Shown one piece after another: positions 23,610 through 35,887 of a stretch of 64,000 nucleotides of DNA; the stretch's first letter is position 1, and every line of letters starts with the position of its first letter. Under the pieces are notes generated by a model. That model saw only the letters and a list, made by a program, of their open reading frames with translations. It ran no database searches and was not told the DNA's origin. The position numbers and the translations under genes are program-made. Source of the stretch: Hydnum rufescens UP504 (Eukaryota > Basidiomycota > Agaricomycetes > Cantharellales > Hydnaceae); the NCBI GenBank assembly GCA_014904985.1, contig MU129139.1, positions 2,460 through 66,459 on the forward strand, read 5' to 3'.

Positions 23610-25838
23610 GGCGTCCTCGACGTGCGCGAGCGCGCAGATTTTTCTGTAATCTCCACTTTCTTCTGACAAGTAGGACAACGGCCAGACACCCCTGTAAGCC
23701 ACGGATCCAGGCATGGTTTCTAGAGGAAAATTGTGTCAAACGTTCCAATAGGAGAAGATGCGTATCACACACATGAAATACGTGGCCACACTCCAGAAGT
23801 CGGAGTGGTTCTATCTCCACTCCTTCATCACCAGTTTCAGTTCTAGCGGCGCCTGGCTCTGGTTGCGCAGGAACTGTAACGTTATTCGAAGGGGGAGGAT
23901 GTGAGACGTTGTGTGGCTGCAGTGGAGGGTTGTTTTTTCTTTGGGGGCTCTGAAAAATCCATCAAACATATAGCACACGCTGCACGATTACCCTCGAGAC
24001 GAATGAAAGGAAACTCTGATTTTTCCCAATTATTTTCCCATTCGTCGTCTTCTTCCAACTTCATGAGGCTATGTTTGCTAGTGCGTCGCGACTGCTTTTC
24101 CCTTTTGCTGAGGTCCCAGACTTCACGCGTGGCACGGAGGCTCCCGAGGCACTACTCTGGCGTCGAAATATTGCGAAGCGGGGCCGCTTGCTCACTGCGC
24201 CCGTTGAGGTGTTCGCAATGGTCGGGGATGTGCTCGGACCAGCACCCGCTGTAGAAGATGCAGGCGCTGCGATAGTGGTAGATTCTGGCTCACACTGATC
24301 TTTGACGACGTCAGCGGTGGGTACAGATTCTGGTGATAATTCCACCACTTTGATAGCCCCTGGAGGATATGCATATTCGTCCACTTGTCCCTCCACGAAT
24401 CCATCCGCAGCCAGCTCTGCATTTGCATGACTGACATGCTCATTTGGTGACGACGCCGCTCCCGTGGGAGGGACTTCCACGGGAGATGAGCTTCGTATCG
24501 GGATATATAATACGAGTGGGATCTTGTCGACTAGTTTCTGTGGCATTTTTGGCGTTTCTGGGTTGATGTGGGCAGGATCGATTAGCTGGCGGGCACTTAT
24601 CGGGCGATGGCCCGTGCAGATTAAGAATAGGTTCAGTACTACCTGCGAAGCGTGAACATGAGATCGATGCGATATGGTCGTGAGAAATCATACAACTCAC
24701 AAAAAGAATGGGCATCAAGACAAATACGGTCAAGCATATGAGGAGAATCTCCAGTATCACTACGTAGGTGATGCAGAGGATCGCGAAGGAGAGCCACCAG
24801 AGATGGGGAGAGGAAATCCGACACGTGTTAACGGAAGAGTATAACAGTACATTGGTGGCCAAGAAATGTGCTATCACTATGAGAGAAACCAATGTTTGCA
24901 CTCTGGCGGACACCTTGATCAGATGGAGGGGAGTCTCGATTGGGGTTGGGTTGCACTTACTGATCGTACAGACGGTCCCAACCAGTGACAGAGACTGTTG
25001 CACTACGGGGCTGAGGAGGGGTGTTGTTTGGTATTGACGGACCATCGGGAACAGCGGGTGGGTGAGTGGACACGCGGCGGCTACTGCGGGCTGTTTCTGG
25101 AGGCCGCCCCTCTAAGTCAGGTTCAACCCTGAACAGAGGAGGTAAGGGGACAGGTCACGGCCAAAGTGCTCGGGGGGCTTATCTTGCTTACCTTTGTCTA
25201 GTACGAATGAAGGTCCAGGTAGTCATGTACACACCAAGTGCAGTTCTGATTATCCATACGATAGCGAGTGGACCCAAGGGTTTGCCGCAAGCATCCCATT
25301 CAGACATTCCGTGGTCGATAGATCGAGGGGAACGCCATACTGAGCGCGTGAGGCCGACAAAGGTAGCGACGATGATTATCTGTAGGAAACAATATACTAA
25401 GCTGGAGTAAGCATCGACGATGCGTCTTCGACTTGGATTTCCGTGGCCAAGGAACTCGCGAACTCTCTGGTACAGAGAGCGGTTACGGTGGTTACGGGCG
25501 GCCGTCCTTGTTGGGCGTAATCGATGACGAGGATTCCTGGTGTTGGAAGGAGATTCTGGTTCTAGGGTATGCGTGCTGGGGGAAGGGTGGAAAGTGGGGG
25601 GAGCCGAGACTGGAGGAAGAGACAAACGTGAGGCAGGGAGGGAATGTAAACCGTCGGATTGAACTGCAGGAGGTGGAGGAGGGGTGCCATCTGAAGCCAT
25701 GGGCGGTGAGGAAATACATGGGGCACTCTGGCTTGCGTGATTGCCAGAGTATCTGTCTGATCGAAAGAAATGCACCTGCACCGTGCTGGGAGAGGACTGT
25801 GTCGAATGAACGGTGTCTGCAGGAGCACCGTCCATCAT
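23606..25838 (-). CDS. Multi-span membrane RING-H2 E3 ubiquitin ligase
   Basis: Predicted membrane-anchored E3 ubiquitin ligase. Starts MMDGAP at 25838; the first 100 residues are Ser/Pro-rich. Hydrophobic segments follow: LVYCFLQIIIVATFVGL and PLAIVWIIRTALGVYM (about 25260-25420), then two or three more within 24720-24900. A polar, Ser/Ala-rich loop is coded at 24061-24546. The RING-H2 finger is complete across two exons. CAIC is coded near 23980 and CGHVFH ends at 23773. A 53-base intron (23772-23720) intervenes, then PCLDPWL and CPTC. This gives a C3H2C3-like ligand series. The stop TAA is at 23608-23606. Introns are short GT-AG. The junction near 24064 between the loop and the RING exon was not resolved. 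The gene looks intact; the 3.3-kb duplication ends at its stop codon. Confidence 0.8.
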
Positions 25839-26728
25839 GGCCCAAGGCGAGGTGGATAGCGGATCAGATAAGCGTGGCTGTGCAATAACCGCTGTCTCGG
25901 ACCATTAGACTAATTACTGGCGCATATCTCGGTGCACTAATGTTTAATGGGTACAGATACATGCGTGTCTACATGCACCAGTGTTGAGGACTGATGGTCA
26001 CGACCTACTATGACTAGCGCCCATCCACATTTAATATGATCGGAAAATCATCTCCAGAAAGGATTAGATAATATTTCGACTCCAAATTTTGAGGGACTCG
26101 CCGTTTTTGGTGGAGCACCCACCCTTTTGATCGCCTGTCGTCGATCACGATCGGTAACTACGATAACTACGTTCGGACAAACATCGCCTTCCTTCTCCAT
26201 CTCACAATTACTGTGAGCCTGAAAACAGGCATGCCAAGGGGCTTTGCTCGCAGGCCTGCAGATGTCTCGGGCTTTCAGGGGGGTCAGGAAACACGAGGAA
26301 GGACAGGCTTGCTTTCACTTCATTCTGCCTACTGCTTGCGGGGACCTGGGAGGATATGTGGGACCATAATACTAGGAGGCGCAAACCTCAAACACGCGAC
26401 ACTGATTTGCGTCGTCGGCCATTGGGGAAGACCTATCATAATGAGCGCTGCTATTCGCTTGGTGCCGTGCACGTCGAGAAATTCCAATAAGAGATTGGAC
26501 GGGAGAGTGCGCTTACGCTCCCCATTTCGTCTCGTACACTGCACATAGTGTGTGCTTCCGAGGCGGATTGAGATCGCAGTGGGTGGGAGGTGCTTGTTGC
26601 GGACAATTGGTATCATTGTCACTCTTGGATTATCATTCGCACAGAAGCAATCGAAGACAGAGTCAATCCGGAACGAAGGAATGGAAAAGAAAGGGTGAGA
26701 GCGTGATCCAACACCCCGTAACCAAGGT
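25839..26728. other. Intergenic region upstream of the RING gene
   Basis: No gene supported. Being upstream of the minus-strand RING gene, it should hold its promoter; I see no decisive element. Confidence 0.35.
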
Positions 26729-27808
26729 CTATTTCTTGGGGACAAATTGCCACCACTAGGAAATCTCTTGGATCAGTTAATGGGCGAAGAATGAGAGAAA
26801 TGAGACGTACACTGCGGTGAAACCAATAGAACACCCAGGGAACGAGGGGGTACTTGATGAAACTGGGTGCAGGTGGAAATTCCTTATTAGGGGACACCAA
26901 TACTGCGAAGGTTAAGATAGTTGACATTGGCTACAGATATCAGTGGCATGCAGTTTGAGTCTGTGGTAGGCAGCATGAACAAGTCAAGGAAACTGCACCA
27001 TTGTCGTAAAATGTGCCTTAGAGACATCCTCTGTATGTATTACGTCTGCCTCAGTCATCCCAGATGCCGTGAGGTTAGCGGGCTCCAGGTACTCTATTTC
27101 GGCTTGGAGCTATTGGTCCCATTTCCATGTTAAATTCAGCAAGACCACGTGAAGAGACGGCCACGGAGGGACATACATGATCAAGTAACGGCACTACGTA
27201 ACTCTCCAGAATCTGACGAAGGTACTCGCCGTCGAAAGAGACGACATCTTTGTTTTTTCGAGTTTCGCTAAGTGCAACTGTCTTCCCATGTCCCCATTTC
27301 TCGCCGATGGGAAGACAAGAGACTAGGTATTCCTCCGTTCTCAAAACCCCTTGGTGGAATGCCTCGTGTTCCTTGAGGATCGTTTCACTCTCGAATTTGG
27401 AGGGGAACATTGGAAAATACAATTCTTCTTCAAACCAATGATGGTCTTGTAGGACCTAGGATGAGTGTCGTAAGGAATGATAGTAAATGAGGCAAGCGGG
27501 CAACTAGAAGAGTAAAGACACACAGCAAGCCACACAAGTGCATATCGCACAAAATCCTGATGATACACAGGAAGAACGGAGGGAGCCTGCTATAGAAGTT
27601 GTAAGTGTTGGCCTTCAAAAGGTATCTAGAGCGAAGGAAGATATACTTCATATATGCTGAGGAAGCCTGCTATAAGTAAGGCGTGCGCTCCACTCATTTC
27701 CCACTGAGGCCTTTTCAAAGCATCGGCTGGGGCAGGGCCGTTGCATGTCTTGTTGACGACGCTGGCCGTGTTTTTGAGAAGTTCGATGGTTGTGGAAGGG
27801 TCTGACAT
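26729..27808 (-). CDS. Hemerythrin-like domain protein
   Basis: Predicted di-iron, oxygen-binding-type helical bundle protein. Start ATG at 27808. Exon 1 (27808-27647) ends in a helix WEMSGAHALLIAGFLSIYE. Exon 2 (27589-27524) and exon 3 (27455-27177) join to give the metal-binding motif DHHWFEEELYFP and then HEAFHQG. A LLDH motif sits at the exon 3 end before GTATGT. Exon 4 starts at 27109; another exon lies near 26895-26811. The last exon (26755-26729) is only nine codons and ends in a Trp-rich WWQF tail and TAG. All stated junctions are GT-AG and keep frame. His/Glu spacing fits hemerythrin (PF01814-type) proteins, which are numerous in Agaricomycetes. Role is unknown; iron or oxygen sensing is possible. 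Confidence 0.8.
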
Positions 27809-28666
27809 CGAGTGTGAAATGATGAGGAAGTATACAGCGCAAGAAAGGAGATGGTGGTACGTGTCGATGCTGTGAGGCAACCACGATATTTGCATCCCTT
27901 GCGGCAGACTCCTTCCCAGAAGCATCGCTCAGATGGGTCTGTTAGGGGTCACAAGATACTTCCTTTGAGTCAGCCATGACTAAAAATTAGTGTCAGGCAC
28001 GAAGCTGTTGTGTGAGGGTGAACAGAAAACGCGAACAGCCCAAACGGGCCAAACCGCTATTCAGGTCGTTGCGAAAACACTTGTTCCACTTTTAGCATCC
28101 GGGACCCTTTCATAAACTGCATCCGCCAGTTGAAACAAGCTCGGCAATTAAATTCGCAAGCTAATGTCCGAATGTGTCAGCAATTCACGTGTCCGCTCAA
28201 GTTGCTGTGTGTGTGATCAAGCACCTCCATTTCACCAATATCAGTATATGGGAGCCAGGCCATGGTTCATATGACCGTGCTAAGTGTCCCAGACTTCTAG
28301 GGCCTGCTGACCATCTATATCGCTATCTCTGCCACTCTACCCTATCAGTCAGTAATAATTTGGCACAATTACATAATCAGGAAGTGTGAACATCAATCTT
28401 CAGTTCCCTGGGTAATGGTGCAATTTGATCGGAGAAGAGGCCAAAGAAGTGCTCTGAGTGATAAGAGTTCCACCATCAGGTGCCAAATTTTCCTTGGGAT
28501 ACCGAGCCGGACCGCAAGGCCCTATTGCATCCGCTCTTCGTCTTGCAGTAACAATGTCGTAGCACATCTGCCGTGACGTGTCCAGAGGTCTATGATTCCT
28601 CAATGTCCAGCAATTGATATGCTTGTCAAATACCACCCGCGTCTGACATGATTGCATTGGTCTAAC
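27809..28666. other. Intergenic region upstream of the hemerythrin-like gene
   Basis: I see no gene here. The stretch next to 27808 is the presumed promoter of the hemerythrin-like gene. Confidence 0.35.
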
Positions 28667-29300
28667 CCTCACTTGAACAGCTCGAAGGCCACAGCTAATA
28701 AACCCCTTACTATCGCATTTTGAACTCCCAATTTGGCTATACCCACTTCTGAAATGTTTAAGTCTCTCACTGGCTTCGAATCAGCCTTCCCATGGATGGG
28801 GTTTCCAGTGGAATAATATCTGGATCGCGGCCTCGGAGACGGATTACTTGGATTTTGATCCTGCAAGAATTTATGACACGTACAATTGGTCTGGTGCAGC
28901 TCATCACAAAGGCTTGTCCCACAATCAGATCACTGACAGAGCTGTAGAAGAAAAATCTATTCTTTGTCTCGAACGATATATCCTGCAATATTCTCCCAGT
29001 AAGGACGAGAGCCACAGCCACAAAATGAATCTTGTAAAGACGGCCGGCAGTACTTGACCGCGGAGACCGATATTGTAGAGTGGGGGGCATATGGTTGGGG
29101 CCAGATGGACGTGTGTACCTCTTGGAGGTGAAGCATTCCATTGATCCTGTGAGTTTTCAACTTCTTTTCAAGAAATTTATGTTACTGATCCAGTCACATA
29201 GAGCAAGCTCATAAAGATGAACACAAAATTGCGGACGACGGCGAATTTCCTGAATCTCGACCCACCATGCTTACCCTCTACGTTGCTGGAAGTATTGGGC
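28667..29300 (-). other. Coding-like fragments, possible membrane protein relic
   Basis: Minus-strand open stretches (29141-28767, 28866-28669 and around 29250-29210) contain hydrophobic runs such as FVFIFMSLLY and IHFVAVALVLTG. The gap between two of them would be an intron of only 23 bases, too short to be credible. I do not recognise the protein and consider it a decayed gene or chance open frames. Confidence 0.25.
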
Positions 29301-29774
29301 GGAGGATCCTATGCCGTGCGATGTAATAATGGGACCATTTATTGGGAAAACAAAAAAAAAGATCTAGAAAACAACACCAGAGACCACTCCATAAAGCTCA
29401 TGGAGCCCAATAGTAGGAGAAAAGGAAGTTCCATAGAAGTTCACGAAACGGGTGAATCCAGATCACCAGCAGATGGTAGAAGACTGGAGCATAAGATCGA
29501 AATCAGGATAGGAACCGAAACCAGAGCCCGAATGGAAAGCGGGGCACAAGCGGGAACGTTGAACTGAGAAGGACGACGAGAAGGATCCTGTACTTAAGGT
29601 TTGAACGTGAAGTGCAGATGCAAGCAAGACTGATCTGTCAAATTCGATCGGGTCTTCTTAACATTGACCTTGCTCGAGCGCGGGAAAATCAGAGTGTTAA
29701 TTGTTCGCTCTGTTAAATTATGATTAAATAATGCGTCGGCAAACGACACACAAGATGTCGTGCCCTAACACCTA

Positions 29775-31155
29775 CATCCTGATTTCGATTCTGAGTCGTA
29801 CAAGACTTGAATATCATGAGCTGTGATATCTTTCAACTTGATCTTAGTGCAGAACTCCCGCCTAAGAGATGCACGATAAAATGTAGCCCCCACAGTAGCT
29901 CATCCACATTCACGTTCTGCGTAATCTTGGCACCACCAAAATCGTTAGCATGAGTATCAGGTAAACTCGGGCGGGACGAAGGACTGACTCTCCGGCCAAG
30001 GTACATACGGCCGCTTGAGTAATTGGAGTTCGAGAGTGACCATCATTGAAGGCAGACGCGATAGTATCCTGATCAAAGGAAAGTGCACATCAAAAACAAA
30101 CTTACAGCTGGGTGATTGCGGCGAAGGACACAACTCAACCCAACATTGGCCAAGGCATCCATAACGGACCGATGAAGAAAGTGAGACATCGGAACACGCG
30201 CCTTCGAGCTCTAGCCTGGTGTTCTTAATATTTTGAATTTGACATCATTGACTAAACTTTCGAGCTGCACAAGCATGAATGTTTAGGCTTTAAACCACGG
30301 TGCGCGAATCGGGATACCTACGGTGGTAGACCTGTCCGCGGCGTTAGCGCTCAATGTGGACTTCACTCTTCCTGCTTCTTCCGGTGTCCTCACCAATCCC
30401 CGCCCACTATTTCTCGACGGCAGTCCACGGTTTTCTTCAGATGCTCGCGCAAATCTCTCCTTTTATTCGACGAGTAAGTTCGTTCCCGGAGGCAGCAAGG
30501 ATCCATCCAAATCCAAGAATATTGATGTGTGCGCTCTCTTCAGTCGTCGTCTTGACACTTCATTGTACCTTGGAGGTTGTGGCGAGGGGAGAAGTCGGGT
30601 TCCAGAAACTACGATAGCATGGATATCCCCAGCTCCAATGTCTAAAATCAAATCAAATCATATTCTTGTCCGAGGAAACTTCGTGTTATCGCATAATTGA
30701 CAGTGATTGCGGTCCCATGGTTAAAACGAGGGCGAGGGGAAGGAGTCTCCCAATTTCGACCACGTCTAGGGGGGCTGGCCATTCTGCATTCGAGAAGGCG
30801 GAACCCTCAGAGTGACACCTGAGACACACTCTTTTGTAACGTCTTCAGCCACGGACTTGACGTAGGCGAATTGCATGCCGATAGGCTCTTCAACCGTCCA
30901 CTTTCCAGTCCCATTTTTCCATTCGAGAGCACAGTCCCTCTGTCTCGAAGAGAATGGCTTACTGATTTGTTTTTAATACCGTGGCCTGTTGCTCGCGAAT
31001 TGCATGAGGATTATATGCTTTAACAATAGAAACGAATATTGAGGAAAACGGGCTGGCTTCGGGGTGAGAACATGATGCGGTGCAACGACACAACAGAAGA
31101 AATCGACCACTCGGGATATTGAACGCGGCCAAGCCAAAGAGTCTATCGCCACAAT
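29775..31155 (-). pseudogene. Decayed Hsp70-family (Lhs1/HYOU1-like) chaperone fragment
   Basis: Minus-strand stretches in shifting frames match the order of motifs in ER-lumenal large Hsp70s. These are GDRLFGLAAFN near 31140, MQFAYVKSVAEDV and VTLRVPP near 30870-30790, and NHGTAITVNYA and LDIGAGDIHAIVVS near 30720-30610. They continue with EEAGRVKSTLSANA near 30360, SLVNDVKFK near 30240, SRTPITQAAV near 30040, NVNVDE near 29905 and ITAHDIQVLYDSES near 29820. Lhs1/Grp170 proteins act in ER protein folding. Stops and frame changes are numerous and neither end of the gene is present, so this is a pseudogene fragment, probably a partial duplicate of an intact gene elsewhere. Confidence 0.7.
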
Positions 31156-31254
31156 TCCACCCAGCGAGTGAACGTAAGCTTTAGAGTCTTGGTCGGGACA
31201 TTCAAGGAAACCCCCGGGGAATTGACACCAGAATTGGCGATTGGACGCACTCTT

Positions 31255-31866
31255 GACTTTCCGCCCTATCCGGATGTAAACCGAGAATTTGGCGCACTAG
31301 GTTTGACACATTCGGATCCAATCCGAGATCACGCTCGCCCGACAACTCGCGCAGATCAGGGAGTGTATATACGTACGAAAGGCTAAGGGTCGTGTCTGCT
31401 GTGTAGTGTATTCAGTAATAGTCTAGGGACTGAGTCTAAGCTTTTGGTGGCCCCGGTTCAAACCCCGCCAATGTTGAGTTTTCTTTAAGTTTTCTTTAAG
31501 CGCTCACCCGGTACTCTGGCTTGCAACCTTCGTGCTATGGTAAGGGGCCATCTACATGGTATTCTGACCTCCTCCCCCTACCCTCATAGTCGTGCACGCA
31601 AGAAGGTGGAAATTTCCTTTTTCGGAATTCCGGAGAATCTTCTCCAAACCGCTCAAAGCTTGTTAAATCACTTAAAAAATATAATTTATGAGCTAACTAC
31701 TTATGTTTCTGCAACCTAAAGATCATATCTAGCAACTTATCCCTCCTCAACTTGTGCCGGCGTTGAGTTCTTTCCGGTTTTGCATCCGGGTGGTGTTGAG
31801 TCACGTTCAAAATAAATTGCGCCGAATTTTGGGTTCTCGGTTTTGCATCCGGATAGGGCGAAAGTA
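31255..31866. mobile_element. Small terminal-inverted-repeat element
   Basis: About 0.6 kb bounded by inverted copies of ACTTTC-GCCCTATCCGGATG followed by imperfect AAACCGAGAA and GGCGCA blocks (left about 31255-31300, right about 31812-31866). An additional TTTTGCATCCGG copy lies at about 31783. No transposase is encoded, so it would be a MITE-like, non-autonomous element. No clear target duplication was found. Confidence 0.55.
31390..31470 (+). other. tRNA-like segment with pol III B-box
   Basis: Inside the inverted-repeat element, GGTTCAAACCC at about 31457-31467 matches the pol III B-box consensus, and TAGTGTATTCAGTA near 31407 is a weak A-box candidate. The T stem has mismatches and no good acceptor stem forms, so it is not a functional tRNA by eye. 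A tRNA-derived SINE piece is possible. Confidence 0.25.
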
Positions 31867-33690
31867 CTCAACTGATTGGACGTGGCCACGGGAACAGCCG
31901 AACACTCCACCTCCGGCTTTTCCAAAACGTCGTCGACCTCAGGTTAAAATATTTGCCTCGAGACGGTAATCACAACATCATTTTCGCTTCCACGCCATAT
32001 TGCTATTGATTTTACGCAGACCACCCGCGACGCTTATTTTCATGGCGCTCTTTAGCCCGTGTCTCTGAGAGATCTGCCCGAGATGGTGTCCAATCATCAT
32101 CTGGAATGATCTTCTACTCTGTGCTCGCTGGCTGCTTTCTCTTCGAAGATTATCCTGCTACCTGGCCTCCGGCCTTACTTATTTCTCTCGTTTCGGATGT
32201 TTCCAGGAGTGTACATATGTGTGTGGTGAGGCGAATAGTGATACTGACACTAGAAATCGCGGGCAGCCTGTAGGGAAGGGTGTCTCCGAGTACAATTGCT
32301 CAATTAAGTTCCCGGCGACGCATCACTCGCAATGAACAAGGAGATCACACAGGAAAATCCCCAGTCAAGGAGGATCGGACCTCAATGATCCATGAAAGGT
32401 GGAGAATGTTGGGACGCAAAGCCAAGTTCACCATGCAGTAAATCCGCGATCGCCCAGAAGAATGGACCCCGCGGCAAGGCTCGCCACTAAAAAAACCCCT
32501 GTTGTCTCTCAGGATGCAAGGAAAGAACGATGGGGACCCTCAAGGCCAGTACAGGTCTCTGGAACAGGCCTACACTATCAATGTCGCTAGAGCATAGTAG
32601 AACAACGTTTACATTCGGAAAAGGGGGAGGAAAAGTGACATATTATGCGCCCGCTGCCGCGAAATCTCCGTGCCGGTGCTGTCCGCACTGCGATATTGAT
32701 GGGTCTTGCCCGCGCCACCAGTCCGACGCGACCCACAAATTGTGCGGATCTGACCTGATTATCGTCTCTACACCTTGTCTCCGAAGACATTCTTGCAAGA
32801 TGGCAGGGCCAGAGTTGTTGGCCAATATGGTATTTGTGTAATATCCTTCCTTGTTTTGACGATATCATGGGGGCCTGTTTGTGCTCTAGCCTCGAATTGT
32901 TAACCGTGAAAGTTCCTCTGACCGTAGGCGCATATAATCGTTCTCTGCTTGCAGCGATTACACAGGATCAGAAGGAACTCCCTGCTCCGGCCTCGTCAAC
33001 CTGCTCCCCTCGATGAAATTTATGCGAGGCTTGGGTCCTTGCCATTTGTTACGGAGCTCAAGCGCGGCAGACAACGAGCCCAGGTCTACGCCTTTCTTCC
33101 TACAGCGTCGTCATCCAAGTCTTCTGGCAGGTTATCCACTGTTCATTCTATCGTCAAGATATTTTTCCATCATGTAGAAGATATGACTGGGGAGTGTCCG
33201 CGTGCCGTGGCACTTGTTCGAGAGTATTTCTCCCCTTCGGGTGATATGCCGCCGCCAGAATTGACAGGAACACTGATATAGACAATTTCACCCTTTCCTC
33301 ATTAATCCTCGACACAGAAGTTGTACCTTGGGATACCGACAGCGATACGACCAAGTCATTCCAAGAATTATCTAATCGTCGCGAAAGGGTGTCCAGCTGA
33401 CGGATGTCACATTGGCAGTATATTCATTCGTCTTATCTCAATTCCTTACTTCCGTCGATGAATTTACCGTGAAAGCTTATTTGGACCGTATATTGGATGT
33501 GCATGCGCACACTCTCCTATCAGAACCATTTCAAGAAAGGCGACGATCGTTGCATTCTTGTTTCACTGTTCGTTTTCGTTTTTGTTTTTTTTTTGGGACG
33601 CATGCCCGACTTCCCCCGACGCAGCTTTTAGATAGGGGTCAAATATTAATGCTCCAGCTTTGCCGAGCTTGGTTTGATGTACCCGGTTTC
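31867..33690 (+). other. Coding-like region, unrecognised plus-strand gene or relic
   Basis: Several plus-strand stretches read like exons of one protein. One lies near 32050-32210 (VSERSARDGVQSSSGMIFYS, then an aromatic-rich run). Others lie at 32949-33281 (PLDEIYARLGSLPFVTELKRG and a charged tail) and 33281-33380 (IDNFTLSSLILDTEVVPWDT). The last is about 33395-33550 (LAVYSFVLSQFLTSVDEF). They lie in different frames; a possible 28-base gap between two is too short for a usual intron. I do not recognise a family. It may be a degenerate gene. Confidence 0.35.
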
Positions 33691-35887
33691 TGAACCCAAG
33701 TTGATTCGTGGGGGCGTGGTTTTGAGGGGAGACGCCATCAGAGATTTGTTCCGACGCATCCAGGGTCACGGCAGGGGAAGGCACAAAAGGTAGTTCTCCC
33801 CTAACGGCCGCCACCTTGCTCGTAGGGCCACCCCCTTCCCCGCCAATTCCTTGATTGAGTGCGATGTGGGGGTTGCAAGTGACGAGTGCACTCAGTAGCC
33901 GAAATGTGGCCATCACCCGGGAACTGCGGAATCTCAACTCGCATATTACAACTTCGGTATCAGGCTTAGGGGGATACTAGTACGCCCGCAAAGATTTGTG
34001 ATCCAAGTTACAGGCGGCTGCGAACCAATTCGGGGGAAGCATGGGTGCTTGGGTTGCACGCGAAAAAAAGCGGAACTTTCATATGCGTGCGCGCGCGCGC
34101 GATGCGAAGAGTATTCTACCGCCGAAATGAGTCAAGGACGCCCGTGCGATCGTCCACACGAGAGCGGAAAAGGTGACCCTTGTGTTTGAAAGCCGCATCT
34201 GCCACACCAGTAATCTGATAAAGGTTTTCTGAATTCTGAGCCGTCAGTGTGGTCCATTATATTTAGTATAGGGTGGCCATGTCCTTCAATTTCCACGGAA
34301 TGTTCGTTCAAGTTTACAGGTCCGAATTGAAATATTATCCCCTATGGACAGCCCATGTTTCCTGAGAATTGTAGATCATCCATACAAGGGTCATCAGTTC
34401 AGATTCGGAAACTTGTCGGTGAAGTTTCGGCTGTTGGGAGCAAGAATCAGCCCAGGATGATAAATTTTGGAAATGCTTACATAGTATGAGTACAGGAGCA
34501 TTTCTTGATGGTAGCACCAAGTGATCATACAGGGCAGTGAAGCAGGTGCCGGAGTGTTCCATTCGGCGGCTGTGTGCGAAGTCACTAGCAATCTTTGCAA
34601 TTCGCTGAACCGGTATAGTTAGCATTTGTTCACTGTTCGGTTGTGGAGAAAACTATAGGAAGCCGGAGGACGGAGCTCGGTAACACAGCAACTGAATTGC
34701 CAGGAGGCGGTTGGGTCCCGTTTCGTTCGTTTGGGTATGAATGCTTGCGCATGCGATATGAACAGAATTAATCGGCGAGCTTGAGGCCGGAGCTTGCTCC
34801 TTAGATGCCGGGCTCATCCGAAAAAGCGATAATAAGCGCCATGCGGAGGAATATAGAGACAGCATAACGACCATTCAAAATACTGCCCTCAACGCTTGGC
34901 CGATATTAGTCACCTATCCATGGGATGAATCCACGATCCGGTGAAACTAAAGGCATGACGTACGTCTTTAAGATTTCGAAATGAGTGGGCGCCGAGGATG
35001 TAATTATATATTGTGGTAGTACCTCAGGATCAGAGTCAGAGCGTAAGCGCCGGAAACATCGGAGGCGGCGGCCGAAGTTTTTCGACTGAATGAAAATGAC
35101 AAGGCCACAGCCATTATTGCATTTTGCGAGTATATGACCCCATGTCTCCGTTCCAGCAGTGTGGAGCCCATCGTCGCATAGAGCAAGCTGAGGGGGGTTT
35201 CAGGTCCGTTGGTCAAGTGCTTCCAACTTGTATGGGAGCGTGAGATGCAGAACGACGGTGTCCAATCCAAGGGCAAGATGTGGCTTATAGGATGCCGAAG
35301 CCCTGCCCACGCAACTGACCCAATAGATCTAAAGGGGTTGGAACCATCCTTTGGACCTGAGGCGCTCTCACAAGCAGCAACCGCAGTAGTTCCGTCCAAG
35401 CGAGTGATGTTTATAGATGTTTATAGAGGGAATAATGCTACTGCAAAGGCGGTGCAGATGAATGCAGGAGCCGTGGCCAAAAACAACCAATAGGAGTACC
35501 CATGCATTCCAGGTTGGTAGTAGCCATTCCCCTATTCATAGCGCTGAGGATGGAGCCGAAGAAACAGGACCAAAAGCTGTCATCAGCCTGCCAACCGAGC
35601 CGGCTGTGTGCCAATGGCTGTGTACGTGAGGGATTAATTTACCTCCCAGCTCTGTTGTACTCCGTTTGAAGTAACAAGCGCCAAACCTGATTATGCCATC
35701 CTCAATCTGTACCCCAAATATAAACCGGCCGCTTGTGCGTAGGCGATCTCTCCTCTCTCCCGCATCATTCCCCAGCAGAGCACCTCGTGAGGCCGCTGCC
35801 AGTTTCCTGAATACATATAGTACAGTCACTACAGTGGTCGTTGCGCATTCGAGACTGCAGTCCGCAAAGGAACCCTAGCCGACCACC
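33691..35887. other. Intergenic DNA and weak membrane-protein-like relics
   Basis: No gene is supported. A (CG)n run lies at about 34087-34101. Minus-strand sequence at 35000-35600 contains hydrophobic coding-like pieces (for example WLFLATAPAFICTAFAVALF at about 35490-35430) that could be remains of a multi-span membrane protein. About 50-100 bases before 35888 should be the promoter of the Zn2Cys6 gene. Confidence 0.3.

Noticed and set aside
28767..29141. Two-exon membrane protein on the minus strand
   Set aside because: Would need a 23-base intron; kept only as a low-confidence coding-like relic.
29217..29567. 116-residue plus-strand open frame
   Set aside because: No motif, composition or splice support, and it lies between minus-strand relics.
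31390..31470. Functional tRNA gene
   Set aside because: B-box present, but T-stem mismatches and no acceptor stem.
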